The notes: generated by a model not told the origin, from the letters alone. DNA of 64,000 bases from Dermacentor variabilis (GCF_050947875.1 NC_134573.1:52378115-52442114), one strand, 5' to 3'; shown: positions 28,251-37,659, counted from the stretch's first letter. Translations and numbers: made by a program.

Positions 28251-30179
28251 AGTGATGACTAAAATCTCGGCGGTACCAGTTGGCAGTGATAACATAAAAG
28301 TGCTGATCTTGCTACAGCTTGAGTGATATTAATGACGGTACTTACGAGTGAAAGCTGCCTCAGTGATAGTAAAATAGGTGATAATATTCGCCAGTGACTC
28401 AAGTATACGCGTTTATAGTGGGCATAGCGAGTCACTCGCTTCATCGTATTTTATTGGAAGTATATGACGTTATGCAGCGCATTGTATTTCACTTGTGATC
28501 ACTAGTGACTCGACCATATCGGTTATGCAATTAAATTTTATTCATGACGATTATAGTGGTACCTATGACAAAATGTTTGATTGGAGGCTGCGGATATCGC
28601 AGTAGAATAGTGAATAGTATGCGCATTCGACGGAAGCCTCACCGCGAGGGCCTAGTGATTATCAGCGAATCAACCCTTAGTGTTCAGTCTGATGGTCATG
28701 ACCAAATCGCATGTGTACCATTAACTCGACGTATTCATGCTGACGTTTCCTCTCAATTAATTTCTAAAACTGTCATCTGCTGTGCCACTCTCATAACGAA
28801 GTAGAAAATTTAAAAAAAATTCGAGGACGCTTAAGCCTCGCCTTGAAGAGTGGAACGCTGTAGCATTCCCGTGCACCCGCCAAGGGGTGTAAGACATTGC
28901 GCTACGACGCAGCGATCACTTATGAGGCACCCTGCATCGGGCTTTGCACCCACCAATCACGCGGTCAACGCCGAGCAATGCAGCAGTCGGTGCGGCAATG
29001 AATCGTGCGCCTGAACAAGCGGAACGAACCAAAGAACTCAGTGTCTCAGAGGGAGAAACGATTTACGCGAGCCAAACGACGTGATCAGAACGGAAAGCCG
29101 GGCCGCCACGCGCCATGAAGGCCGACGCGATCATGGGGTTCACGCCTCGATGGAATCGTCCTCTATCTCGCTTGGGAGCACCACGCAGACGCATGACTCC
29201 TCGGAAGCAGCTGGGCACACATCGCAGGGGACGCTTTCCCACCAGACGCTCTGGAATCGCGCTCTGAACGTAAAGGAGCCACGTCGCCAAAATGCGAAGG
29301 TGCGAGTGACGAGTGAAGTTGGAATGGGAGAGAGCGAGAAAACTTATCAAACGGAAGGGTAGTGGCGCAACCTCACACCGCTTCGCGCATGGCCCGGAGG
29401 GGAGAAGCGGGTGAGTTGCGCGCTACGTGTCGGGGCAGCGCCGCACATTGCGAGGAGGGGGTTCTTCTGTGTTTGCCGCAAGATGGCTCTGCGTGTGCGC
29501 AGAGCGCAGAAGAAATGCAGCGGAAACGTACTTCGCTACTCGTGTAATTGCTACTTCTGTAAGCTACATGCTCAGAACTGCCGATATACACCGCAGTATA
29601 ACTCTCTACGGCACGTTTCTGAGGCAACACCACATTCACTAGAGGCGCTGTTTTACCCCTTTGAAGCATCGAACTCGTGGCTGAGTGGTAGCGTCTCTCT
29701 CTCCCACTCCGGGGACCCTGCTTCAATTCCCACCCTGCCCATCTTGCAAGTTGTTTTTTATTCACGAAGTACCTCCCGGGATTTATCGCTAACGGCCAAC
29801 GCCACCGACGCCGACGACACCGGCTTTTCTGCGACACGAGCTCCTTAAGACTGTCGCATTAAAACCTGCTAAGTTGTCGCTAGTCGCGTGGCAGGTAGAC
29901 TACTGGTCTACCACCTCGTACTTTCATGTTCAAAGAGTTAACTCATAATATCTTCCCAAAGCTTAAGAATTGTTGAAATTCAAAGGTTCTTGAATTCCGT
30001 TATGCCTGGATGAAATTCACTGGTGTTTGGACTATTTCGGCTGGTGTTTGGATTAAATTGAGTGTTGGTTGGATTAGATTGAGTGGCACTCGTATTAAAA
30101 TAACTGGCACATGGAATAAATTGCCTGGCGCTTAAAATAAATTGACTGGCGCCTGGAATAAATTGAGCGGGAAAACCTG
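28251..30179 (-). repeat. Right terminal inverted repeat of the TA element, carrying a retroposon
   Basis: Read inward on the minus strand from 30179 it matches the left arm: CAGGTTTTCCCGCT, the 21-bp array (29990-30168), GGTAGACCAGTAGTC, TTTTCTACTTCGTTATGAGAG, ACTAGGCCCTCGC, TGCGATATCCGCAGCC, GTCACTAGTGAT. The arm is interrupted by the 28816-29864 retroposon, which has no counterpart on the left, so the retroposon came later. Confidence 0.85.
28816..29864 (+). mobile_element. 1.05-kb GC-rich composite retroposon ending in a tRNA-like SINE module
   Basis: It starts AAAATTCGAGGACGCTTAAG, is GC-rich throughout, and ends ...GACTGTCGCATTAAAA. Near the 3' end (29668-29750) is a tRNA-like Pol III promoter: GTGGCTGAGTGGTAGCG (A box) and GCTTCAATTCCCAC (B box). 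TTAAAA flanks both sides (28810-28815, 29859-29864), a possible target duplication in AT-rich DNA. The empty site is seen in the left arm of the host element at about 16898. Frames within it (for example 29373-29837) have no recognised domain. Confidence 0.7.
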
Positions 30180-30181
30180 TA

Positions 30182-30780
30182 GTTCGAATGGCTATGGCGG
30201 CAGGGCGTCGATTTTAACGAGCCAGTTCGATCTGACTTTGAGAACTTGTGGGAGATTTGGGTTTCAGAACTGCCTGTCTGTTCCACCCTTCGCATGCCAT
30301 GTTGCATCTCACTGAGAACGCGAGGTCATAGAGGCGGGACAATACATTGGTTCACGTTCTCATGCGTGTGGAGTTGTGTTTGTACGACGAGCACCAGCGA
30401 ATGACAGTATTACCGCCCGGCTCCTTATTAGAATGTCTCGCCTTACACACCTGAAGACAATTTCTCCACATAGTTTAGAGCGTCTTGGGTGTCTTGTAAA
30501 TGGCAATACTATAAATTACATCTAGGAAAAGCCCGAGGTCGCATCATGTGCGGCACCCTTCTGGACTGATTCAACAATAGTGATAAAATGGGCCTCTGTC
30601 GACGCTAACCGCTATGAGCCCTTCGTAAGGAACCATGTTTGAGAGATCCAGACCTTACCCAATGGCTAGACTTGGCGGCCTTGCTTGAGCCCGACAACCC
30701 AGCAGACCTTTTGACGCGAGGAGTAGAAGGAGCAGTTCTAACTCGAGAAACGAGGTGGTGAACTGAACCTCTTTGGCAGG
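30182..30780 (+). pseudogene. BEL/Pao pol, continuation after the TA element
   Basis: FEWLWRQGVDFNEPVRSDFE (30187) and ENLWEIWVSELP resume the Pao domain exactly after LFDPLGF..RARLY at 16563. Farther on, DNPADLLTRGVEGAVL (30690) is the BEL/Pao hallmark NPADLLTRG that precedes integrase. The frame changes several times between. Confidence 0.85.
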
Positions 30781-30800
30781 CAGAGCCATAAAGCAACTAG

Positions 30801-30837
30801 TATTCAATTCCTGCGCTGACGCTGCAGGAATTGAATA
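30801..30837. repeat. 14-bp stem inverted repeat inside BEL/Pao pol
   Basis: TATTCAATTCCTGC (30801-30814) and its exact complement (30824-30837) with a 9-base spacer. It lies between the NPADLLTRG motif and the integrase-preceding segment LLDLENYSPFSRLLRAPAW. Confidence 0.7.
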
Positions 30838-31660
30838 GCGAATTTGCGTCAATGTGCCCCGCCGCAGTCTCACCGCAACCCACACGTCCACCGACAACAC
30901 TGCTGGACCTCGAGAACTATAGCCCATTCTCCAGGCTTCTCAGAGCACCTGCCTGGATTTGGTGGTTTGTTTGCAACGCTTCCCGTAACCAGCCATCCCT
31001 CTTTGCACTGCTGAAGCCATGAAAAATAAATCAGGCGGAGCAGTATTGTGTCAAGTTGATTCAGAAAACCGCCTTCCCAGCTGAGCTCGCCGAACGTCTC
31101 ACTGGCCAGCCATTGCTACCAGGTTCCAGAGTACTATGCTTACGTTCGGAGACTGACCAGGACGGGTCTCTTAGAATGAGACTGCTGAAGGAACTCCATG
31201 GGCCAGACGAACTTAAACAACTAATCCTGTTAGCAAGTGACCACGAGTTCAAGCGGCTCTTGGTATCAGCAGCACAACCACGTCCTCTACATGACAGAGT
31301 TCGCTACGCATCTGAACTTCCGGTCAACATTTTGGATCTCAAAGTGAAGACGAACCGTTAAGAAGGTGCTACAGTCGTGCTTGCCGTGTCACGTTTACTT
31401 CCAGTCTTGGTCCCGGTGTCACCAATACATAAAGACCTCATAGCATAAATGTCAGCATTCAAAGTGGTGGGCTTTTGCGGCCCATCTTTGTGCAGTTTTG
31501 TTCAACAGCGTGCGAGGCTTCATATTGCAGTTCTTTTCTGCTTGGTGTAGGAAGCAGTATACCTAGAAATAACCTCAGACATAGGAACTACAGCATTCAT
31601 CCTTGCCTTTTGGCGTTGTACACTCGGTGTAAATTCATCGTCTGGAGAATTTACGATGCG
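30821..31660 (+). pseudogene. BEL/Pao integrase: zinc-binding region and first part of core
   Basis: TLLDLENYSPFSRLLRAPAW (30900) is the conserved pre-integrase segment. KLIQKTAFPAELAERLTG (31050) then LRMRLLKELHGPDELKQLI and the H-rich zinc-binding region (about 31056-31361) follow. A C..C remnant is near 31385, and the core segment AVYLEITSDIGTTAFILAFW is at about 31550. It is interrupted at 31663 by a LINE tail. Confidence 0.8.
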
Positions 31661-31662
31661 CT

Positions 31663-32095
31663 GAGAGAGAGAGAGAAGTGAGAAGGGAAGAAGGAAAGGC
31701 AAGGAGGTTAACCAGCCTGAGTCCAGTTTGCTAACCTACACGCGGAGGGGAAAGAGGAGTGAAAGAGAAAGAGAGACTTAGGTGTAGGATGTCTATAGAC
31801 GGGCACTGAAGTCCGTTGTCTTCATGAAGAGAAAAAAACGCTCGAACTGCTTTCTGGGCTCATGAACTGCGAGGCCAGGCTCCCAAGATCTTCGCTTCCG
31901 TAAATGACCTGTCATCCACTCTATTGAAGGCACACTGGAGAGTCTGACGTTCATCATCAAAGCGAGAACAGTGACACAGAAGATGACTGATGGTCTCTTC
32001 ACACTTGCACTCAGCGCACATTGGTGAGTCCGCCATATCAATACGATAGTTGTAGGGTTGGTAAATGCTACTCTTACCCACAGCCGACACATCAG
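31663..32095 (-). mobile_element. LINE 3' end (RNase-H-type LINE), inserted in BEL/Pao integrase
   Basis: The minus-strand frame 31793-32090 gives YRIDMADSPMCAECKCEET then ISHLLCHCSRFDDER, a CCHC zinc-finger C-terminus typical of LINEs with a downstream RNase H, followed by ILGAWP and FLFMKTTDFSARL and a stop. The 3' untranslated part ends in a (TC)n tail (plus-strand GA repeat, 31663-31676). It is truncated at its 5' end near 32095. Confidence 0.8.
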
Positions 32096-32139
32096 TGTTG
32101 CGTCACTTCGAAAAGGTTCGCTGGTAATTTAGGTTCAGT

Positions 32140-32575
32140 GATGGGTCAAGGCTGTATAAACGACACGAAGTGCCTCATTAGACGAAGCAGCCTCAAGTAC
32201 GAAGAGATTCTCAAAGTACTACTGAGGTCGAAGTGATTGTCAACTTCCACCCTTTAACGCAGCTCTGCGGGGACAACGAGGATGCAGAGGTGCTGATTCT
32301 ATTGCAATACTCAACCTGCAAGCGCGTAGTGCGACAACCAGCAAGAACTACCGGCTGCTTGTCTACTCCACCGCGCATGACTTGGAAGGGCGGCTGAAGT
32401 ACAGAGACGAGCTTCTGCACCAATCATGGAAACTGCAAGCCATCGCGTTTGCCGAACTGCGCGTTGTCGACTTGGTGATCCTCAAGGGCGACAACTTGCC
32501 GGCGCTGCAGTGGAAACTCGGCAGAGTGGTCGAGGCCTTTCCAAGCAGGAACGGCACCGAGATATATTTCTAAAT
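32140..32575 (+). pseudogene. BEL/Pao integrase C-terminal part
   Basis: SSLKYEEILKVLLR and IVNFHPLTQL (32190-32260) match the end of the integrase core (family ...Y-E-E-L...I-E...N-S-R-P-L). Frame 32382-32573 gives VVDLVILKGDNLPALQWKLG and GRVVEAFP, the very conserved C-terminal BEL domain. It ends just upstream of the 3' LTR. Confidence 0.85.
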
Positions 32576-32679
32576 CACCGTCCCAAACACCCAGGAAGTC
32601 AGGCGAGTCGCTCAACGGCTATAACATCGACCATACCGCGGCCCCGGGTAGACGTCGCGTCTATCGGGGAAAATAAATG

Positions 32680-32870
32680 GTGGGAAACGCCACACATCAC
32701 ACAAGGCAACCAGTGAACACGAGGCAGAAGCGGGCGGGGAGCGGCGCTGCTCGTGACAACGCAATAACGAGAAAAGGAAGAAGTGCTTGATCAGCGCAAC
32801 GACGGTGTCTATCTCTTTCTTCTCGGTCGCTAGATTATCAGGCTTGCCTCCCTTCATGTCTTGAAGAGGT
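32680..32870 (+). mobile_element. 3' LTR (partial) of the BEL/Pao element
   Basis: It shares the blocks listed for 13930-14100 (GAGGC.GAAGCG, GAGCGG.GCTGCTCGT, AGTGCT.GATCA, GGTGTC, GTCGCTA.ATTAT). It follows the integrase C-terminus by about 100 bases, as expected. Confidence 0.55.
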
Positions 32871-33319
32871 GTTTAGAATAGGTAGAGCGAACATTACGGC
32901 TGAAATTTAGCAAAAAAGAACATTAAATTTTACGCTAAAAACAAAACACAGGAACTGCCGTTGAATGAATATTTGCTTCTCCCACATTTATCCGCCTATT
33001 TCCAGCACTGTTCACTCCCTTTTGAAGGTAGCAGTATAACTTCATTGACCGAGTTAAAGCACTTTTCAAGAATTGCTAGTACTCTTGCCCAGAAGTGCAA
33101 CTAATCATATAAAAGAGTGCTAGCGTGTTTGTACTACCTTCACCCCATATTCGCTATATTCTTCTAAACCCATCATTTATACTCCTCGAAACAAAGTTTT
33201 TTCCCTTCACATAGCCGAACAATGTGCTTCCATTCCCACAAGCAGAGCGCTTGTGCTCACGCAAACGCAATGATCGCATTCTCCCAAACACAATGATCGT
33301 ACTCTCCGCAAATACCCCA
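32871..33319. other. No gene recognised
   Basis: AT-rich flank of the BEL/Pao element; no conserved frame on either strand. Confidence 0.5.
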
Positions 33320-33520
33320 CCCCACACCTGGGCAGTGGGAGGTGGTGCTGACTAGTTCGGACACTCGTAACCAGCAGGAACTGGTGCGGCGGGCCCGGGA
33401 GACAGCAAGAGCCGCAGGAGCCCTGGACTAAGGGCGCCTCCCGCATAGGCAGAAAGACACCTGCTGGTCCTTTCTTTTTTGTAAAGAAATGCTTCTCTTT
33501 CTCCTCCTCCTCCAGAAAAG
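33320..33520 (+). mobile_element. LINE 3' end (C-terminal residues and UTR)
   Basis: The plus strand encodes QWEVVLTSSDTRNQQELVRR then ARETARAAGALD and a stop at about 33425. This W..L.S.D...Q..LV.RA...A...G pattern is the common C-terminus of arthropod LINE ORF2 proteins. The 3' UTR ends in (CTC)n at about 33497-33515. It is 5'-truncated. Confidence 0.7.
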
Positions 33521-33724
33521 TGTGATCGTACTCTCCCAGAGTTCTTGTACTCCTTAAAAACATAGTGCTAGCACCCCTCCGAATAGTGTGTATAGTGTGA
33601 TATAGCACCATGGTCACCTTTGGGTTACATACGTGCCAGGGATATTCCATTCCGGTTTATGTGAAAATATCGCATTTTATTGGCGGTGACCAACCGAAGT
33701 GGCAAAACTTCAGTCACGAAATTA

Positions 33725-33930
33725 GCTCTTTATTGGCGGAACATTTGCCTAACAAAAAAAGTAACACTCAGCTCAAGTATAGCGGAAAGCACATTTGTCG
33801 ATAGTGAAACACCAATATTTGCTTACCGCACGGTATTTGATTGCAGAAGTCTTGGCGACAACCTAGGCAGTAGATAGAACCATCGATAACATTCGAGAAA
33901 TTTGCGATACAGAAAGGCGCGTCTTGAGAA
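33725..33930 (-). mobile_element. LTR remnant related to those at 698-1130 and 12333-12830
   Basis: It contains CTTTATTGGCGGAACATTTGCC and AAGTAACACTCAGCTCAAGT, matching CTTTATTGGGCGAACTTAAA and AAGTAACACTCAAGCAC at 12391-12440, with an AATAAA on the minus strand. No coding part adjoins it. Confidence 0.5.
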
Positions 33931-35335
33931 ATAACCTTTAAGATTTGTTAGCCGATGACAGGTGGTCATCGCACTAGCAAGCCTGCGTGTTAATATCCCC
34001 TAGTGGTAATAATGAAAAACGTTTTCTTCAGAAGTTAAACTTAACATTGATCTAGCTTACACTGACAACAAACACTGAAATTAAGTCCACGAAACATGTG
34101 AATACACATCTGAAATCTCTTTAGGCAGGCATTCTTGAACTTTACAACGTTTCCGCCGAACCACCAAGCATATTCGCAGTTAAATTTACATCGCTAATGT
34201 AATGCAGCGATATCGTTTATCTTCAATTGGCTATCTGTGTTTTGTTTTATTCAAGATGCAATGTACTTAGCAGTATACAATTAAGTACTACACATTGAAG
34301 AAGGTGCACAAACTCACAAAGTATTGGAACAACGGTCAAACGAAAAGATTCACCGCAGTGCGAATAAGTAACTGCATTTGAAACACAAAACAAATACACT
34401 CTAGTACAGGAGATTACCAGGTCAGCTGCTAATCATGAAGCCCATCAAGTGCACAACATTTCATCCTTGTGGTAGAAGCGTCCTTATCGTGTTTCTTTCT
34501 GTGTGCCACATTCTAAGACTTTTGAACAGCCGCTCATTTGATAAGGTCCTGTATAATGTATGGATGAACCTGGCTCAATGTAGAGCACGTTTAGAAACGT
34601 GCTGTTGTTTCTATTGTGAGGGGCATACTTGAAACTCCGGTTCAAAATGGTTTGTCGGAAGCTATTCATGCATTTACCACACACCATGTTTCCTTGCCGC
34701 GAACCTTGTCCTGGTTGCACCGCAATATCTCCCCCAGTATCAACGCGGTACCCTAAGCGCATGATGTCTGCTTTTGGGTTCGGTCCACAGCCAATACCGT
34801 CATGGCACAAAACTCGTCGAGTTAACCGTTGGTGCCGCCACGAAATTTGTTCGCATACATTGAGGGAATTGTTTCTACACGCTTTCTCACTCGAGATCTT
34901 TTGTAAACAGCTATTTCCCCAACACGTTGCCGCAAGTGCCCTCCACGCAAGCAAGTATTTCCACTTTTCATACGCGCGCCATTGCCCTTTTCACGTGGTA
35001 CCCCTGCTAAAGAACATGGGTGTTTTTGCGCTGCACGGTTCTGTTCATTGTCGGGTGAAAACATCACGATCTTTTTACCCGGTCACCGCCACGCCATGCA
35101 CATCGTCGAAGGACAGCTTCATGTTCGAACAGCATGGCAGCACCTTGCTGCCTACAGACTTATCGCGCAACGTTCGGTTGTTTCGGAAATTTATTGTAAT
35201 TAACTAAACATCAGAGAAAGTCGTGCGCCGGGGATCGATGACTTATCGTATGATGCTAAATGTACGCTTTTGTGTGATTTACAGTTAGTAGCAAATGCCC
35301 AGAGACAACATTAGAGGAAATTAATCTTCTCTAGC
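33931..35335. other. Unassigned region with one longish frame
   Basis: No transposon domain is recognised. The frame 34629-35207 (+, 192 codons) has Cys/His residues but no CxxC...HxxH pattern I recognise; the overlapping minus frame 34484-34954 (156 codons) is equally unassigned. Either could be chance, or a piece of a host gene or an old element. Confidence 0.35.
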
Positions 35336-35339
35336 GCAA

Positions 35340-35690
35340 GCGTGAAATCCGTAAATTTCTCGAGCAGCCAATCACGCGGCAATTTGTCGTTCATGTGCGG
35401 GCTTCTTTCACGCTCGGAAACACAATTTTATGTAGCACGTATTCAGCAATAGAAGTCTGTATCGGGAGTTTTTCATGTCTCTCTAAAATTCTCTCACTGA
35501 CACTTTTCATCTAATTGGAGCATTTGAGAAGTTGATTATATATTTAGACTTATTATCTAATTAGGCGGAATGAAAAAAATAATTAGAGTATCTGCAAGTG
35601 ACGGCAAACAACATTACCTTGGTTCTGTCCAGTTATGTGACATCGTCATATTTTTAAACTCTGGCTAAAATTAGCTTCGACATCCTGCAC
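35340..35690 (-). repeat. Dispersed repeat, inverted relative to the copy at 8811-9135
   Basis: On the minus strand it starts GCAGGATGTCGAAGCTAATT and follows the 8811 copy through its length (TGGACAGAACCAAGGTAATG, ATGAAAAACTCCCGATACAG, GAGCGTGAAAGAAGC). It ends in a less conserved segment near 35340. It is non-coding. Confidence 0.65.
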
Positions 35691-35861
35691 ACAAGAAGTT
35701 TCATATAACTCTGAAGAACGGTCAGGACAGAGCTGCTTCTCTGGCGAAAACAGAGCAATAACACTACACATGTATGTTGAGCCGATGAGATTACCGGCAC
35801 AACAAGGCGATATATTATGGCTTCCTCAAAACGAGGTCGGGAAGGCAAAAATGCTTCTCGC

Positions 35862-35877
35862 CAAAAAAAAAAAAAAA
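35862..35877 (+). repeat. Short A-run
   Basis: About 15 consecutive A residues in non-coding DNA. It is not clearly linked to a retroposon 3' end. Confidence 0.5.
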
Positions 35878-36021
35878 GTCGGGGGGATATAAAGAGACGC
35901 AGAAACATGTTCTCAGTTGTTCAGTTAGGGTATTTAAGAGTGAATAGAGTGTAAGAAATTTTATTTCGTAAATCCCGCATTGTATTGTGAATAATATTAC
36001 CTCTTTATTAGTGTGTTGCAG

Positions 36022-36209
36022 TGACGCCTTATCTTGAACGTCTGCAGGAAGGTGCCTACGTGAGATATTTGATTTCTCGATTGGGATGCGCAGCCCACCT
36101 TCGGTGTTCAGCGATGAGTCAATTCAATCTCTTGAAAGTGATGCCTGCTGAGATCAAGGAGAAGCAGCTCGAAGTCATGGATTGTATCGGATGCCACATT
36201 ATTTACCCG
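36022..36209 (+). CDS. Candidate internal exon of an unidentified gene (188 bp)
   Basis: The left border is a good 3' splice site: a T-rich stretch CCTCTTTATTAGTGTGTTGCAG ending at 36021 (first 20 bases: CCTCTTTATTAGTGTGTTGC). The right border is a strong donor, CCG|GTAAGTAT at 36210. Between them the frame is open for 62 codons (PYLERLQEGAYVRYLISRLG near the start, LKVMPAEIKEKQLEVMDCIG near the end) with no transposon motif. Under this reading the exon enters in phase and leaves at a codon boundary. The frame stays open after the donor to 36416, but the composition turns intron-like. I do not recognise the protein. It could also be chance or part of an old element. Confidence 0.35.
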
Positions 36210-37010
36210 GTAAGTATCTATGCATTCATTGCTGCGAATCGTCACGCAGTACATTATTGGTTATTAATACAAACGCGGAGATTACCTACATCGACAGATT
36301 GCATGACTGCAATACCAAACAACGTACATGCCAGATATGAATGTCAGTGGCATAACGTCCACAAGGAAAAAGAAAAGAAAGATGCCAAGCATTCACATAG
36401 AACTAATGCACCATAGGCTTTAGATAGCAGGTCAAAGCCTCCTTTGCACTCACTCGTGCCATCATTCATGCTTCGTTGGTTCTCTTGCCAGACAATGAAC
36501 GACGGATTACATGTGGAGCGATACACTGCGCCTAAATGTCTTCTTAATGAAACCCCTGTGTCTGTTGTGGACTGGTATTTTGAGCGCTGTTGCCACCGAA
36601 ATGTCAGTGTGGAATACGGCCTCCTCTGTACTTTTATAATCTTTCTGCAATGGGGCATATGGTACAAAAGAGGCTTCAGAAAAGATTGCGCGAACACATG
36701 CGTACACAAAGAATAGGTTTTTATTGCAAGTAATCATTTTAGTGACTACACTTGGCATGGCTGGGGCTTAAAACAACAAACTTCACAAACTAGGGGAAAC
36801 ACAAAGGTTGACTTGCTATAGAAAGTAAAAAAAAGCAGAGAGTAAGTATCAGTGATTCCTTCGCTCCTCAAATCAATACCGTAGCAACATTCGTCCAGAA
36901 TGAATGCCAGCATCCTATTATTGCAATCAGAATTTTCGCCACACTTCATGCACGTTTTGTACTTATTCGTCGAATGTATACCAACATATTCCCGCACACG
37001 CAGTTCCCCC
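36210..37010. other. No gene recognised
   Basis: Short overlapping frames on both strands (for example 36344-36709) show no known domain. If the exon at 36022-36209 is real, this would be intron. Confidence 0.4.
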
Positions 37011-37116
37011 ATGAATAAAGGGAAAATCAGGCATCCACCCGTTCGTAGCAATTGCTACAAAGGAAACCCATACGGGTTCCTCGAAAGAAAAGCCTCATAG
37101 TTGAAGAAAAATTCGT

Positions 37117-37187
37117 CCTGGTCCGGGACTCGAACCCGGGACCACCGCATTTCCGGGGCAGCCGCTCTACCATCTGAGCTAACCAGG
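37117..37187 (-). tRNA. tRNA-like pseudogene/repeat core, minus copy
   Basis: CCTGGT...ACCAGG acceptor-like pairing, GCTC/GAGC D stem, and a perfect CCGGG/CCCGG T stem with TTCGAGT loop. The anticodon stem is damaged by a G-to-T change relative to the plus copy, and the base before the anticodon is C where real tRNAs have U. I treat it as a tRNA-derived repeat, not a functional gene. Confidence 0.55.
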
Positions 37188-37428
37188 CGGCTAGCAGATG
37201 GCAGAGCGAAGTCGAATTTGTCGACAACACGAAGCAAAGGCAAGAGTTTGACGAGGAACCCGTATGGGTTTCCTTTGTAGCAATTGCTACGAACGGGTGG
37301 ATGCCTGATTTTCCCTTTATTCATTACTTCTCTCCACCTTGCGGGTTTCCGCAGAACTACTACGTCAAACTCTTGCCTTTGCTTCGTGTTGTCGACAAAT
37401 TCGACTTCGCTCTGCCATCTGCTAGCCG

Positions 37429-37499
37429 CCTGGTTAGCTCAGATGGTAGAGCGGCTGCCCCGGAAAGGCGGTGGTCCCGGGTTCGAGTCCCGGACCAGG
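37429..37499 (+). tRNA. tRNA-like sequence, plus copy (doubtful function)
   Basis: A cloverleaf can be drawn: 6-bp acceptor CCTGGT/ACCAGG, D stem GCTC/GAGC, anticodon stem CTGCC/GGCGG with loop CCGGAAA, T stem CCGGG/CCCGG with TTCGAGT. The nominal anticodon would be GGA, but position 33 is C instead of U and there is an extra base between D and anticodon stems. The A-box TAGCTCAGATGG and B-box GGTTCGAGTCC are good Pol III promoter elements. It is more likely a SINE head than a working tRNA. Confidence 0.5.
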
Positions 37500-37659
37500 A
37501 CGAATTTTTCTTCAACTATGAGGCTTTTCTTTCGAGGAACCCGTATGGGTTTCCTTTGTAGCAATTGCTACGAACGGGTGGATGCCTGATTTTCCCTTTA
37601 TTCATTACTTCTCTCCACCTTGCGGGTTTCCGCAGAACTACTACGTCAAGTTCCCCCAT

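Larger units (their letters stand above)
16566..30179. mobile_element. 13.6-kb long-TIR element with TA target duplication, Tc1/mariner-like transposase inside
   Basis: Both ends read CAGGTTTTCCCGCT inward and are bordered by TA (16564-16565, 30180-30181). About 0.9 kb at each end is mutually inverted. Removing the segment rejoins BEL/Pao pol in frame. The interior holds a decayed IS630/Tc1/mariner-type transposase at 25702-26792, plus later insertions: an RTE fragment, a 5.4-kb Gypsy element and a 1.05-kb retroposon in the right arm. Without these the element would be about 6.2 kb. The TA duplication and the DDE transposase agree with the Tc1/mariner superfamily, but TIRs this long with 21-bp subterminal tandem arrays are unusual. 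The transposase could also be a separate insertion. Confidence 0.8.
37011..37650. repeat. Fold-back/tandem cluster with tRNA-like cores
   Basis: A roughly 72-bp arm (37011-37083) ending at ATACGGGTTCC is the inverse of 37253-37325, and the latter repeats directly at 37535-37606 (period 281 bp, extending to TACTACGTCAA at 37648). Each arm carries the perfect 14-bp palindrome GTAGCAATTGCTAC (37045, 37277, 37558). A tRNA-like sequence lies between arms 1 and 2 on the minus strand and between arms 2 and 3 on the plus strand. The arrangement suggests a dispersed tRNA-derived repeat duplicated once inverted and once direct. Confidence 0.8.

Noticed and set aside
29373..29837. 154-codon minus and 145-codon plus frames
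   Set aside because: They lie inside a GC-rich non-coding retroposon and lack recognisable domains.
37117..37499. Two functional tRNA genes
   Set aside because: Position 33 is C, an extra base separates D and anticodon stems, the minus copy has a broken anticodon stem, and both are embedded in a repeated fold-back unit.
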